Program-made: the position numbers and the translations under genes
Shown here: positions 23,935 to 31,827 of the stretch, piece after piece
Position numbering within the stretch: position 1 is the first letter of the stretch
Layout of the letters: the number at the start of each line of letters is the position of its first letter
Notes under the pieces: generated by a model
Databases searched by the model: none
Told to the model about the DNA's origin: nothing
Seen by the model: only the letters and a program-made list of their open reading frames with translations
Source: JAAZMX01 sp035388025
GTDB lineage: Bacteria > Patescibacteriota > Patescibacteriia > UBA2196 > GWA2-42-15
Assembly: GCA_035388025.1 (NCBI GenBank)
Contig: DAOOPA010000002.1
Coordinates: 1 to 44,078, forward strand
Length of the DNA stretch: 44,078 bases
Reading direction: 5' to 3'

Positions 23935-25371
23935 ATGCAGATCAATCCTTTTGTTTTTAGAAATTATGACATCCGCGGGGAAGCGGGCAAAGACTTTGAT
24001 GTAAAAAAGATGGAAGCTATTGGCAAGGCCTTTGGCACATTTTTGCGCCGGAGAAAGATCCTTCAAGCGGTGGTCGGTCGAGATTGCCGTTTGAGCGGCA
24101 GAGAATATTTACCGGCTTTTACCAAAGGGTTGCTCTCAACCGGCGTGGATATTATTGATCTTGGCATGATTATGACCCAGATGATGTATTACGCCCAATA
24201 CCGCTATCAGACCAATGGCGGAGCCATCATGACCGCCTCACATAATCCTTGGAATTTTAACGGTTTCAAGCTGGGCGTTGGATACTCAGAAACAACTATG
24301 GAAGACGATGTACAGGAAATCCGTGAATATGTGGAAAAAGAAAATTTTTTCCAGGCGCCAAAACCCGGCAGGGTAACCAAAAAAAACGTGCGCGCCGACT
24401 ATATTAATGATCTGCACAAAAGATTGGAAATAAAAAAGAAATTTAAACTAGTGGTTGACTCGCGGCATGGCACGACCGGACTTTTTTTGGAAGAAATATT
24501 TGGTCGATCCGGGGCCAAGGTAATAGGAAAAAATCTGAAGGTAGATGGACATTTTCCCAAGGGCACGCCAGACCCGACTGATGAGAAATATATGAAAAAT
24601 CTGGGAGGAGAGGTAATAAAAGAAAAAGCTGATCTAGGTTTTGCTTTTGACGGCGACGGCGATCGGCTCGGCGTAGTGGACAGCAAGGGACGTATACTCT
24701 GGAATGACGTCTTGGTAGCGATTTTCGCCAAAGAAATTTTGGGTCGATTCCCAAAATCAAAAATAATTTATAATACCCTGTGTTCACAGATCGTGCGCGA
24801 AGTGATCAAAAAAGAAGGTGGCACACCGATTATCTGGCGCACCGGGCACTCTTTTATAAAAGACAAAATCGCAACCGAAAGGGCAGCCTTCGGCGGAGAG
24901 TTGTCAGGACATTTCTTTTTCGCTGACAACGCCTATGGCCACGATGACGGTTGCTACGCGGCGCTCCGGGTGATGGAATATTTATCAGAGAAAAAAATGA
25001 GTCTGGCTGATTTGTATGATACTTTTCCCAAATATATTTCCTCGCCGGAAATAAAAATCGGCTGTCCGGATGATAAGAAAAAAGCGGTGATCAAAGGTCT
25101 ATCAATAAAATTTAAAAAAGATTTCAAGGGGGCGCAAATCACCGACGACAGCATAATACCGGGCGACGATGGGGTCCGGGCTGATTTCAAAGACGGGATG
25201 ATGGTTTTCCGCTATTCACAAAACGGACCGTACATCACAGTAAAATTTGAAGCCAAGGATCAGGCGACTTATGAAAAAAGAAGAATCTATACCAGAGATT
25301 TATTAAAAAGCTATTCGGATATGATCTGGCAGGATCAGCTGTGCGTCAATTTGGATATCTTACAAAAATAA
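23935..25371 (+). CDS. phosphomannomutase/phosphoglucomutase
   Basis: 478 residues, same superfamily as the gene 2 nt upstream but a different branch. The phosphoserine loop is TASHNPWNFNGFK (S102), the metal loop a perfect DGDGDR (239-244), the sugar loop GELSGH (321-326), as in AlgC/ManB, and the phosphate loop RYSQNGPYITVKFEA. It interconverts mannose or glucose 6- and 1-phosphate. It pairs naturally with the PGI/PMI isomerase and the nucleotidyltransferase to make nucleotide sugars. Confidence 0.9.
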   Translation: MQINPFVFRNYDIRGEAGKDFDVKKMEAIGKAFGTFLRRRKILQAVVGRDCRLSGREYLPAFTKGLLSTGVDIIDLGMIMTQMMYYAQYRYQTNGGAIMTASHNPWNFNGFKLGVGYSETTMEDDVQEIREYVEKENFFQAPKPGRVTKKNVRADYINDLHKRLEIKKKFKLVVDSRHGTTGLFLEEIFGRSGAKVIGKNLKVDGHFPKGTPDPTDEKYMKNLGGEVIKEKADLGFAFDGDGDRLGVVDSKGRILWNDVLVAIFAKEILGRFPKSKIIYNTLCSQIVREVIKKEGGTPIIWRTGHSFIKDKIATERAAFGGELSGHFFFADNAYGHDDGCYAALRVMEYLSEKKMSLADLYDTFPKYISSPEIKIGCPDDKKKAVIKGLSIKFKKDFKGAQITDDSIIPGDDGVRADFKDGMMVFRYSQNGPYITVKFEAKDQATYEKRRIYTRDLLKSYSDMIWQDQLCVNLDILQK

Positions 25372-25373
25372 TT

Positions 25374-26168
25374 ATGACGAGTAATTTAAAATTTACTATT
25401 GATTTGGCCAAGCGGGCGGGCAACCTGGCTTTGTCAAAGATGGGCAAGATCCAAAAAATAACCAGCAAAACAGACCGTCGCGATGTGGCTACTGATGTTG
25501 ATATCAAAGTGGAGGAGTTGATTGTGGAGGAGATTCGAAAAAACTTTCCACACCATAATATCATCCGGGAGGAGGGACAAGATATTGATAACCATTCCAA
25601 AGATGCGTGGATAATTGATCCGATTGACGGCACAAAATATTTCGCGGCTGGCGTAAAACATTTCGCGGTGTCTATCGCTTTGTGGCAGAAAGAGCGACCA
25701 ATACTTGGTGTGGTTTATCAGCCGGGGACTGATGAGTGCTGGTGGGCTGAAAAGGGCGGCGGTGCTTTTTTAAATAATAAAAAAATAAAAGTTTCTCACC
25801 TTCGCACAATGGCCGATACTATTATCTCGGTGGGCGGAGGCGGAATAGCCAACAAAAGTAAAAAGGAACAAACAGAATATCTAAAAGTATTAAATAAGAT
25901 AGTCCCGGTCTGCAATCGCTTCCGAGCACTGGGCGCTGGTTCTCTGTGTCTGTGTTATTTGGCCCAAGGTTATCTAGAAGCGCATATTTCTTCTCCAATA
26001 CGGCCAGCAAAAATATGGGATGTGGCCGCCGGCATGATAATAGCCGAGGAGGCTGGAGCCAAAATAACAAATTCAAAGGGCAAATGGCCAGGCAGAAACA
26101 CAAACGATCTAATCGTGACCAATGGCCACATCCATCAACAGCTCTTGAAACTTTTGAACAAAAAATAA
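25374..26168 (+). CDS. inositol monophosphatase family phosphatase
   Basis: 264 residues from ATG 25374, 3 nt after the mutase stop. Metal motifs are clear: REEGQD (65-70, GEE-like), IDPIDGT (81-87) and KIWDVAAG in the C-terminal third. The family removes phosphate from inositol-1-P, fructose-1,6-bisphosphate, PAP or histidinol phosphate; the substrate is not decided here. Position between the mutases and MurL suggests sugar-phosphate turnover for the envelope. Confidence 0.88.
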   Translation: MTSNLKFTIDLAKRAGNLALSKMGKIQKITSKTDRRDVATDVDIKVEELIVEEIRKNFPHHNIIREEGQDIDNHSKDAWIIDPIDGTKYFAAGVKHFAVSIALWQKERPILGVVYQPGTDECWWAEKGGGAFLNNKKIKVSHLRTMADTIISVGGGGIANKSKKEQTEYLKVLNKIVPVCNRFRALGAGSLCLCYLAQGYLEAHISSPIRPAKIWDVAAGMIIAEEAGAKITNSKGKWPGRNTNDLIVTNGHIHQQLLKLLNKK

Positions 26169-26172
26169 TCTC

Positions 26173-27378
26173 ATGACGGAAAAGACTTTCAAATTCAAAA
26201 AATATCAATTCAACCCCAGAACCGGGGTTGTGTTGTTTGATTATGCGCTTGGCAAACACCACTTTCGAGAAAAATTGATTTTCCCGGCAGTTAAAAATAA
26301 ATTAGATAAAAATCAATTGAGAGCCTTGGATTTGGCGCTGTTTAATTTATTTTTAATCGCCGGCATAAGTTATTACAAAACAAGCTGCCCAAAGAAAATT
26401 GATTTGGGCCAATACAGATTAAGCAAAGAACAGGCGACCTTTTGGAACAAAGTCTATACCAAGGGCTTGGGCGAGTTTTTTTATCGCAATAAGATTGACT
26501 TCCGCGGACTGATAAACTTTCCCAGCGCCAAAGAATATACAGTCAAGCCAATTAAAATTAAAATGCCCAATCGGACGCTAGTACCAATCGGGGGGGGTAA
26601 AGATTCTATTGTGGTGGCCGAATTATTAAAACAAAGAAAGAAAAAATTTGAACTGATTTATCTCGGGCAATCAACCCTCGTTGACGAAGTGGTAAAGGTG
26701 GTCGACCGACCTCTCATCAGAGTGGAGCGTTATTTGTCACCCAATCTATTTGTTCTAAATAAAAAGCCGGGTGTTTATAACGGCCATATTCCTATCAGTG
26801 TTTACTACTCACTCTTGGATGTGGCGGCGACTGTTCTCTATGGATACAATGAGATCATTCTCGGCAATGAAAAGAGCGCCAATTATGGTAATGTAAAATA
26901 CTTGGGAATGACAATCAATCATCAATGGAGTAAATCGCTGGAATTTGAAAAAATGTTTAGCAGTTATATAAAAAAGTTTATTACACCGAGCGTCAAATAT
27001 TATAGTTTACTGCGTCAGAAAACCGAGCTGGAAATTGTCGGGGAGTTTGTGAAATACAAAAAATATTTTCCGGTTTTTTCCAGTTGTAATACCAATTTTA
27101 AAATTACGAAAAAAGCAAAACAAAGATGGTGTGGCGAATGCCCCAAATGCGTTTTTGTCTGGACTATGCTCTCGGCCTATCTCAAGAAAGAGGAGCTACT
27201 TGTCATTTTTGGCAAAAACCTGTATGCTGATCAGAAACTCAAGTCGCTCTTCCGAGAACTCTTGGGGCAAAAAAACATCAAGCCGTTTGAGTGCGTGGGC
27301 ACGCCGAGTGAGATGAAAAGAGCGATGAAAATGGCGGGGAAAAATTTTAAAGAAGAAATAGAAAAACTAAAATTATAA
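26173..27378 (+). CDS. murL: UDP-MurNAc-L-alanyl-L-glutamate epimerase MurL
   Basis: 401 residues. The ATP-binding loop IGGGKDSIV (139-147) is PP-loop-like; GNEKSANYGN (231-240) and NHQWSKSLEFE (249-259) are followed by SSCNT (C305) and WCGECPKC (319-326) with three Cys. This order fits MurL, the enzyme described in Xanthomonas that epimerises the terminal L-Glu of UDP-MurNAc-L-Ala-L-Glu to D-Glu using ATP. Its partner MurD2, which adds L-Glu, is the expected neighbour, and a MurD homolog lies 360 nt downstream. With this pair a cell needs no glutamate racemase. The P loop is encoded by a run of eight G (about 26590-26597), worth checking for indels. Confidence 0.85.
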   Translation: MTEKTFKFKKYQFNPRTGVVLFDYALGKHHFREKLIFPAVKNKLDKNQLRALDLALFNLFLIAGISYYKTSCPKKIDLGQYRLSKEQATFWNKVYTKGLGEFFYRNKIDFRGLINFPSAKEYTVKPIKIKMPNRTLVPIGGGKDSIVVAELLKQRKKKFELIYLGQSTLVDEVVKVVDRPLIRVERYLSPNLFVLNKKPGVYNGHIPISVYYSLLDVAATVLYGYNEIILGNEKSANYGNVKYLGMTINHQWSKSLEFEKMFSSYIKKFITPSVKYYSLLRQKTELEIVGEFVKYKKYFPVFSSCNTNFKITKKAKQRWCGECPKCVFVWTMLSAYLKKEELLVIFGKNLYADQKLKSLFRELLGQKNIKPFECVGTPSEMKRAMKMAGKNFKEEIEKLKL

Positions 27379-27389
27379 AGGGGTGAAAA

Positions 27390-27662
27390 GTGAGAAAAAA
27401 ATTGTTAGGGATGTTGCGGCTAGCGGCAATGGCCGGAGCATTTGGCGGATTGGCTTACACGGCGGAACTGCAATCCGACTGGAAGTGGGCCTTGGCCGTC
27501 CTGAATGTTGGCGCGTTGGTCGCCAGCGGCGTGATCAGGGAAAGGTCAAATTGGTCAGACGAGAGAGTGAAAAATCGGGGTTTCAATATCCGACTCATCG
27601 TCTTTATCGCTATGGCCTTAGCGACCGATCTTTTTTTATTTTTTATAAAATGGCCGAAATAG
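27390..27662 (+). CDS. small membrane protein of unknown function
   Basis: 90 residues with three hydrophobic stretches (about 7-25, 33-48 and 69-87) and a charged middle (RERSNWSDERVKNRG). GTG start, 4 nt behind GGGGTG. Another frame over the same DNA (from 27383) has no membrane pattern and is rejected. It lies between murL and murD and ends on a terminator; no family recognised. Confidence 0.65.
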   Translation: MRKKLLGMLRLAAMAGAFGGLAYTAELQSDWKWALAVLNVGALVASGVIRERSNWSDERVKNRGFNIRLIVFIAMALATDLFLFFIKWPK

Positions 27663-27697
27663 CCGTTGGTGGATAACCAGTGGCTTTTCTTTTTTTA
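27661..27697 (+). terminator. terminator before murD
   Basis: AGCCGTTGGT (27661-27670) pairs with ACCAGTGGCT (27676-27685) using two G-U pairs; TTTTCTTTTTTT follows. The stop codon of the small membrane protein overlaps its first base pairs. Confidence 0.8.
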
Positions 27698-27736
27698 TAA
27701 TTTTACTTTGGCTGGTATTTTTGTTAAGCTGGAAAT

Positions 27737-29104
27737 ATGAAAACTAAAGAATTTAAAAATAAAAAAATCCTGATCCTGGGCTTTGGGCGAGAGGGCCAGT
27801 CGTCTTTGCGATACTTACGCAAATATTATCCGGAAAAGTCGCTTGGCGTGGCCGACCAAAATAGCTTGGTGCAATTTGGACCAAAAGAAAGAAGCTGGCT
27901 AAGTAAAGACAAAAATTTGATTTTAAATTTGGGTAAAAATTATCTCAAGAATCTGGAAAAGTTTGATGTCATCATCAAAACATCAGGCATCAAGTTGCCG
28001 GATCAGAAAGTCAAAAAATTATCACGGCAAGGAATAATAGTAACAACCAATTTAAATATTTTCTTGGCCAACATTAAGGGGCGAGTAATTGGTGTCACGG
28101 GCACTAAAGGCAAAAGTACTACGGCCAGTCTACTTTATACTATTTTAAAAACCGCCAGAGAGAAAGCTGTTTTGGTGGGGAATATCGGCAAACCATTTTT
28201 GGATTATATCAATCAGGATTCCAAACAAACAATTTTTGTGGCCGAATTGTCGTCTTACCAGCTTGATACTTTGAGTGAAAAATTGGACACGGTGGTGGTG
28301 GCTAGTTTTTATCCAGAACATCTGAATTATCATGGCAGTCTCGCTAAATATTTTCAGGCCAAGATGAATATCATCCGGGGACTGAAACCGGGCGGAGTAG
28401 CGGTGTACAATCAGAATTTTCAACGGGTGAGCGACTTTATCAAAAAGCAATCCGCCAACCAGCGGATCAAAGCGATTGGTTACGCGGAACTGCCAAAAGA
28501 ATTGGCCAGTGGCGCCAGATTGCTCGGCGAACACAACCAACAGAATATGGCTGGGGCGGTGGCTGTGGCAAAGTATTGGAAAATCAAAGACGCGGATGTC
28601 AAAAAAGCGCTGGCCAAATTTCAACCGCTGGAACACCGACTAGAGTTGGTAGGGAAATTTAAGGGCATAACATTTTATAATGATGTATTATCCACCACGC
28701 CGGAGTCAACAATTGAAGCGATTAAAACATTAAAAACAAAAAATCTGCAAACGCTGATCGTGGGCGGATTTGACCGCGGATTGAATTATACCAAACTGGC
28801 AAGAGAGATAAAAAAATCCAAAATCAGAACCACTATCTGCTGGCCGCATGCCGGCGAAACTGTCGCCAGAGAATTGAAAAAGATAAAAGCGAACAACAAA
28901 ATCGTCAGGGTAAAAAATATGAGAGAGACGATCGAGGCGGCTTTCAAGCATACCAAGTCTGGCGAGGCGGTGGCCTTGTCGCCGGCGGCGTCCAGTTATG
29001 ATTTTTATACCGACTACCGGGAAAAGGGGGCGGAGTACAAGAAACTGATAAGATTAGTATTTTCTCGTCGGTCATCCTCGGACTTGACCCGGTTATTATT
29101 CTAA
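27737..29104 (+). CDS. murD: UDP-N-acetylmuramoyl-L-alanine glutamate ligase (MurD, probably MurD2 type)
   Basis: 455 residues with Mur ligase order: N-terminal Rossmann part (ILILGFGREGQSS, 11-23), ATP loop GVTGTKGKSTT (119-129), GEHNQQNMAGA and LEHRLE in the second half, and NDVLSTTPESTIEAI in the third domain. The normal enzyme adds D-Glu to UDP-MurNAc-L-Ala; beside murL it more likely adds L-Glu (MurD2 role, inferred from context). The last 12 codons (RRSSSDLTRLLF) come from a dispersed intergenic repeat, so the tail was probably altered by repeat insertion. A weak TTTACT-17-TAAGCT lies 6 nt before the ATG. Confidence 0.88.
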   Translation: MKTKEFKNKKILILGFGREGQSSLRYLRKYYPEKSLGVADQNSLVQFGPKERSWLSKDKNLILNLGKNYLKNLEKFDVIIKTSGIKLPDQKVKKLSRQGIIVTTNLNIFLANIKGRVIGVTGTKGKSTTASLLYTILKTAREKAVLVGNIGKPFLDYINQDSKQTIFVAELSSYQLDTLSEKLDTVVVASFYPEHLNYHGSLAKYFQAKMNIIRGLKPGGVAVYNQNFQRVSDFIKKQSANQRIKAIGYAELPKELASGARLLGEHNQQNMAGAVAVAKYWKIKDADVKKALAKFQPLEHRLELVGKFKGITFYNDVLSTTPESTIEAIKTLKTKNLQTLIVGGFDRGLNYTKLAREIKKSKIRTTICWPHAGETVARELKKIKANNKIVRVKNMRETIEAAFKHTKSGEAVALSPAASSYDFYTDYREKGAEYKKLIRLVFSRRSSSDLTRLLF

Positions 29105-29165
29105 TAAATAAATTCTTTTTCTTTTTGTTTTTTGTCTGGCTTCCCGCTTTCGCTGGAATGACAGG
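29066..29165. repeat. dispersed repeat fragments behind murD
   Basis: GTCATCCTCGGACTTGACCC (about 29071-29090, inside the murD 3' end) and CTTCCCGCTTTCGCTGGAAT (29142-29161) look like pieces of one REP-like element split by an AT-rich spacer. Neither codes for anything recognisable. Confidence 0.5.
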
Positions 29166-29182
29166 GAATTGATGAGCGTGAC

Positions 29183-29231
29183 GGAACCCAGCCTTCAGGC
29201 TGTTGATTTTTCAGGCTAAAGCTTGAGTTCC
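29183..29231. repeat. 49-bp imperfect inverted repeat
   Basis: GGAACCCAGCCTTCAGGCTG and, reversed, CAGGCTAAAGCTTGAGTTCC form imperfect arms; CAGCCTTCAGGCTG is a small hairpin by itself. It ends 17 nt before the next gene. Confidence 0.6.
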
Positions 29232-29247
29232 CCAAACTTTAATAAAA

Positions 29248-29790
29248 ATGAAACTTAAATACCCAAAATTCACTATTCTCCTTTTGACCTACGCCGTGGT
29301 GATATTTTTGTTTGGTGGAAAATTGTTTCAAGGTATCAATGATTGGGTAGTCGGACTTGGCTACTGGGGTGCTCTTTTGGCCGGAATTTTTTATGCCTAT
29401 AGTTTTACGGCCGGGGCGGCCACGGCCATCTTGGTAATTCTCGGGGGAGAATTAAACATGATCGGCGCCGGGCTTTTGGCTGGAGCGGGTGCGCTAATTA
29501 GTGATTTTTTTATTTTTAAATTTATTCGCCACTCATTTGAAGATGAGATCAATAAAATCAGCGCTAGCCATTTCTGGGATCGCTGGCGAGACAATTACCG
29601 ATTAAATTTAATTTTTAAAAAATATATCCTGCCAATAGTCGGCGCCATAGTAATCGCTTCGCCTCTGCCTGATGAGCTCGGAGTGGCCATGCTCGCCTCG
29701 GACAAACTGATCAATGGGCGCATATTTGCCATCCTGTCATACGCCCTGAATACGGCGGGGATATTTGTGATGTTATTAATTGGAAAATAA
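29248..29790 (+). CDS. small polytopic membrane protein, perhaps DedA/VTT-like
   Basis: 180 residues with about five membrane helices, a cytoplasmic-looking charged loop (FKFIRHSFEDEINKIS) and the segment ASPLPDELGVAMLAS, which resembles the proline-containing re-entrant motif of DedA/SNARE-associated (VTT) proteins. Usual DedA proteins are about 200 residues. The assignment is weak; a conserved membrane protein of unknown role is the safe reading. Confidence 0.65.
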   Translation: MKLKYPKFTILLLTYAVVIFLFGGKLFQGINDWVVGLGYWGALLAGIFYAYSFTAGAATAILVILGGELNMIGAGLLAGAGALISDFFIFKFIRHSFEDEINKISASHFWDRWRDNYRLNLIFKKYILPIVGAIVIASPLPDELGVAMLASDKLINGRIFAILSYALNTAGIFVMLLIGK

Positions 29791-29812
29791 TCAGAAGCTT
29801 AAACCAAAAATT

Positions 29813-29843
29813 AAGAGCGAAGAATTTTCTTCGCTCTTTTTGT
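29813..29843 (+). terminator. terminator after the DedA-like gene
   Basis: AAGAGCGAAG (29813-29822) pairs perfectly with CTTCGCTCTT (29829-29838), then TTTG. Confidence 0.88.
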
Positions 29844-29893
29844 TTCTTTAAAGCGTCTTAGGGAAGGCTGGGGACGAAATCCCTATCTAACTC

Positions 29894-30085
29894 CTAATTA
29901 TCTCCAAAAATCTCCCCCACCTTGAGATCAAAGAGGTTGGCCGCTTCACGTTTGAGCCCCTCGCTGGCTTTTCGCTGGCCAGACTCAACTCTTGAGAGGT
30001 GGCTCGCGCTACAGCCGAGCAAAAAGGCCAACTCATACTGCTTCAGCCCGGCTTCCAATCGTTTGGTCTTTAATACATTTTTCAT
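29894..30085 (-). CDS. Cro/CI-type HTH transcriptional regulator
   Basis: 63 residues, only an HTH_3 (XRE) domain: LKQYELAFLLGCSASHLSRVESG (about 14-36) is helix-turn-helix with a recognition helix at SASHLSRVE. It has a Shine-Dalgarno site (GGAGG) and a TTGACC-17-TAAATT promoter that overlaps a divergent promoter for a 39-codon gene. It is a close paralog of the 64-residue protein at 30343 (KQYELAFLLGCS is identical). It probably represses its own and the divergent promoter (inference). Confidence 0.85.
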   Translation of the reverse strand: MKNVLKTKRLEAGLKQYELAFLLGCSASHLSRVESGQRKASEGLKREAANLFDLKVGEIFGDN

Positions 30086-30123
30086 CGTAGCTTCCTCCGT
30101 TTAGGGTTCAATTTTATTTTTTA

Positions 30124-30164
30124 AATTTAGCGCGATTTTGATAATTGGTCAAGGAAAATATAAT
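30124..30164. promoter_or_regulatory. overlapping divergent promoters of an HTH gene and a tiny gene
   Basis: Plus strand: TTGATA (30138-30143), 15 nt, TATAAT (30159-30164), 7 nt to the ATG at 30172. Minus strand: TTGACC (30152-30147), 17 nt, TAAATT (30129-30124). The two share DNA, so RNA polymerase can occupy only one at a time. Confidence 0.6.
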
Positions 30165-30171
30165 TAGCAAG

Positions 30172-30291
30172 ATGAAGTTATTGGACATGAAAGCCTTTCG
30201 GGCATTGAAAGCTGATGAACTACAAAAAAATCCAAAGACAGCAAGAGCAATAAGATTAATGATAAATAAGATAAATAAAAGCGACGCCTGA
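30172..30291 (+). CDS. 39-residue basic protein of unknown function
   Basis: Starts MKLLDMKAFRALKADELQKN and ends MINKINKSDA; mostly helical and basic, no Cys, no membrane segment. The ATG lies 7 nt after a perfect TATAAT and the TGA stop sits in the loop of the terminator hairpin, so gene and transcript match almost base for base. It lies between two paralogous Cro/CI genes. Candidates are a repressor antagonist, a small toxin or an mRNA-acting peptide; none can be shown from sequence. Confidence 0.6.
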   Translation: MKLLDMKAFRALKADELQKNPKTARAIRLMINKINKSDA

Positions 30292-30306
30292 TGGTGTCGC
30301 TTTTTT
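30277..30306. terminator. bidirectional terminator enclosing the tiny gene's stop codon
   Basis: AAAAGCGACGCC (30277-30288) pairs with GGTGTCGCTTTT (30293-30304) around TGAT, with Ts on both strands. It can stop the tiny gene and the opposing HTH gene. Confidence 0.88.
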
Positions 30307-30342
30307 AAAACTGCCGGATCGGGGCTACGCCGGCGGGGCGGT

Positions 30343-30537
30343 TTACGGTTTCGGCGGGAAGATCTCATCTACCCTGACTCCGAAAATCTCCGCCGCTTTG
30401 CGCTGAAACTCCTCATTCGGCTCGACCTGGTTGTTTTCAACCTGGGAGAGATAGGTCGTACTGCACCCCAGCAAAAACGCCAATTCATACTGCTTGAGCC
30501 CGGCTTTCCAACGCTTAATTTTTAATGTGTTTTTCAC
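30343..30537 (-). CDS. Cro/CI-type HTH transcriptional regulator (paralog)
   Basis: 64 residues from the GTG at 30537, chosen because AAAGGAGGAGC lies 5 nt before it; the frame extends 12 codons further without a site. HTH_3 domain: LKQYELAFLLGCSTTYLSQVENN. C-terminal half EEFQRKAAEIFGVRVDEIF parallels the 29894 protein. A TATAAT box (near 30557) lies upstream. Probably a partner or competitor of the paralog. Confidence 0.85.
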   Translation of the reverse strand: MKNTLKIKRWKAGLKQYELAFLLGCSTTYLSQVENNQVEPNEEFQRKAAEIFGVRVDEIFPPKP

Positions 30538-30603
30538 TTGCTCCTCCTTTTGGGTAATGACATTATAAAACACAGTTTAGAGTAAAATGAGAATCTGTCA
30601 AGA

Positions 30604-31827
30604 CTATCGAATAAAATTTTTGACTTTAAACTCTTCAATTCTGTTCTCCCAATTTTCGCCCGGCTTTATCTTCTTTTTCACGCGCAGATAATTGTTGGTA
30701 AAACCATATTGCCAACCAGTCGCAATTCCTTCCCAAAGTACGGGAAGCTTTTTGTTTTTAAATTTATTCTTTTCGCGCTTAGCAACCGTTTCTGACAGGA
30801 TGGCCAATTTTTGATAACGAATCTTTTTGATTGATCCAGGAATCTGGCCGGACATCGTGGCGGCGCGAGTGCCGGGGCGCGGGGAAAATTGGAAGATGTG
30901 AACCTTGGAAAAGCCGACAGCTTTAATCAAATCGCAAGTATCACGGAAGTCCCGCTCGGTTTCACCCGGGAATCCGACGATGATGTCGCAGGTAAAATTA
31001 ATATTTTTGATCTGGGCACGACAAGCACTGGTAATTTTTAAAATATCTTGGCGGGTGTAGTGACGATTCATTGATTTCAGAATCTGATTGGAGCCGGACT
31101 GAATACTCAAATGAAAATGCGGCAAGAGGCGCGACTCGGTAGCATATAATTTTATCAGCTCGGGAGTGATGTGCGTGGGCCAGAGCGAACCAAGGCGGAT
31201 ACGTGGGATATCAGTTTTGATAAGAATCAATTTTAATAATTCAGCCAAGGAATTCTTTTGCGTCTTGTTAATTGGGTTTTGTGTTTTATACAAACCGATA
31301 TTGACCCCGGTCAAAACGACTTCTTGAATTCCTTGTTTCTCAGCTTTTTTTATGTCAGTAATGATTTTGGCAATAGATCGACTCTGGGGCAAACCGCGGA
31401 GGAAAGGCACAATACAATAAGCGCAAAAATTATTACAACCGGTCTGGATTTTGACAAAAGCACGATGCGGATGGGCGCTGACTATCTTGGCGCTAGATAA
31501 TTTTTCGACTGGCGGGAACCATTTGGTGACCAGCCTTTTTATCTTGGCTTTGTCTTTGGCGGGAACAAACAGATCGACGTCGGGAATATCACCGTCCGGA
31601 AAACAGCCGGTGAGAATAATTTTGAACGCATGTTTTTTGAGGGCTTTGATTTTTTGCAAAACCACGTGCTCAGCCTTGGCTGTAACCGAGCAAGCGTTGA
31701 CGATTATCAAATCAGCCGGCAAATGAGATGCGGGCTGAAAACCAAGAGAAATTAAATCGGCGGAGATCATGTCTGATTCCGCCTGATTCAATTTGCAACC
31801 AAAAGTAATAATACTAAAGGTTTTCAT
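30604..31827 (-). CDS. mtaB: tRNA t6A37 methylthiotransferase MtaB
   Basis: 407 residues. The N-terminal UPF0004 domain supplies cluster cysteines C11 (TFGCKLNQAE, the MtaB-type start), C46 (NACSVTAKAE) and C75 (LTGC); the radical-SAM motif is CNNFCAYC (C131, C135, C138). A short TRAM-like tail follows. It converts t6A37 to ms2t6A37 in tRNAs reading ANN codons. Its ATG shares one base with the hisS stop, so translation is coupled. Confidence 0.92.
   Translation of the reverse strand: MKTFSIITFGCKLNQAESDMISADLISLGFQPASHLPADLIIVNACSVTAKAEHVVLQKIKALKKHAFKIILTGCFPDGDIPDVDLFVPAKDKAKIKRLVTKWFPPVEKLSSAKIVSAHPHRAFVKIQTGCNNFCAYCIVPFLRGLPQSRSIAKIITDIKKAEKQGIQEVVLTGVNIGLYKTQNPINKTQKNSLAELLKLILIKTDIPRIRLGSLWPTHITPELIKLYATESRLLPHFHLSIQSGSNQILKSMNRHYTRQDILKITSACRAQIKNINFTCDIIVGFPGETERDFRDTCDLIKAVGFSKVHIFQFSPRPGTRAATMSGQIPGSIKKIRYQKLAILSETVAKREKNKFKNKKLPVLWEGIATGWQYGFTNNYLRVKKKIKPGENWENRIEEFKVKNFIR

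Noticed and set aside
27383..27676. 97-codon frame overlapping the small membrane protein
   Set aside because: Arg-rich, no pattern; the overlapping 90-codon frame has three clear membrane segments and better ribosome-site spacing.
29894..30537. Prophage remnant
   Set aside because: No integrase, terminase, capsid or attachment-site repeat near the two HTH genes.
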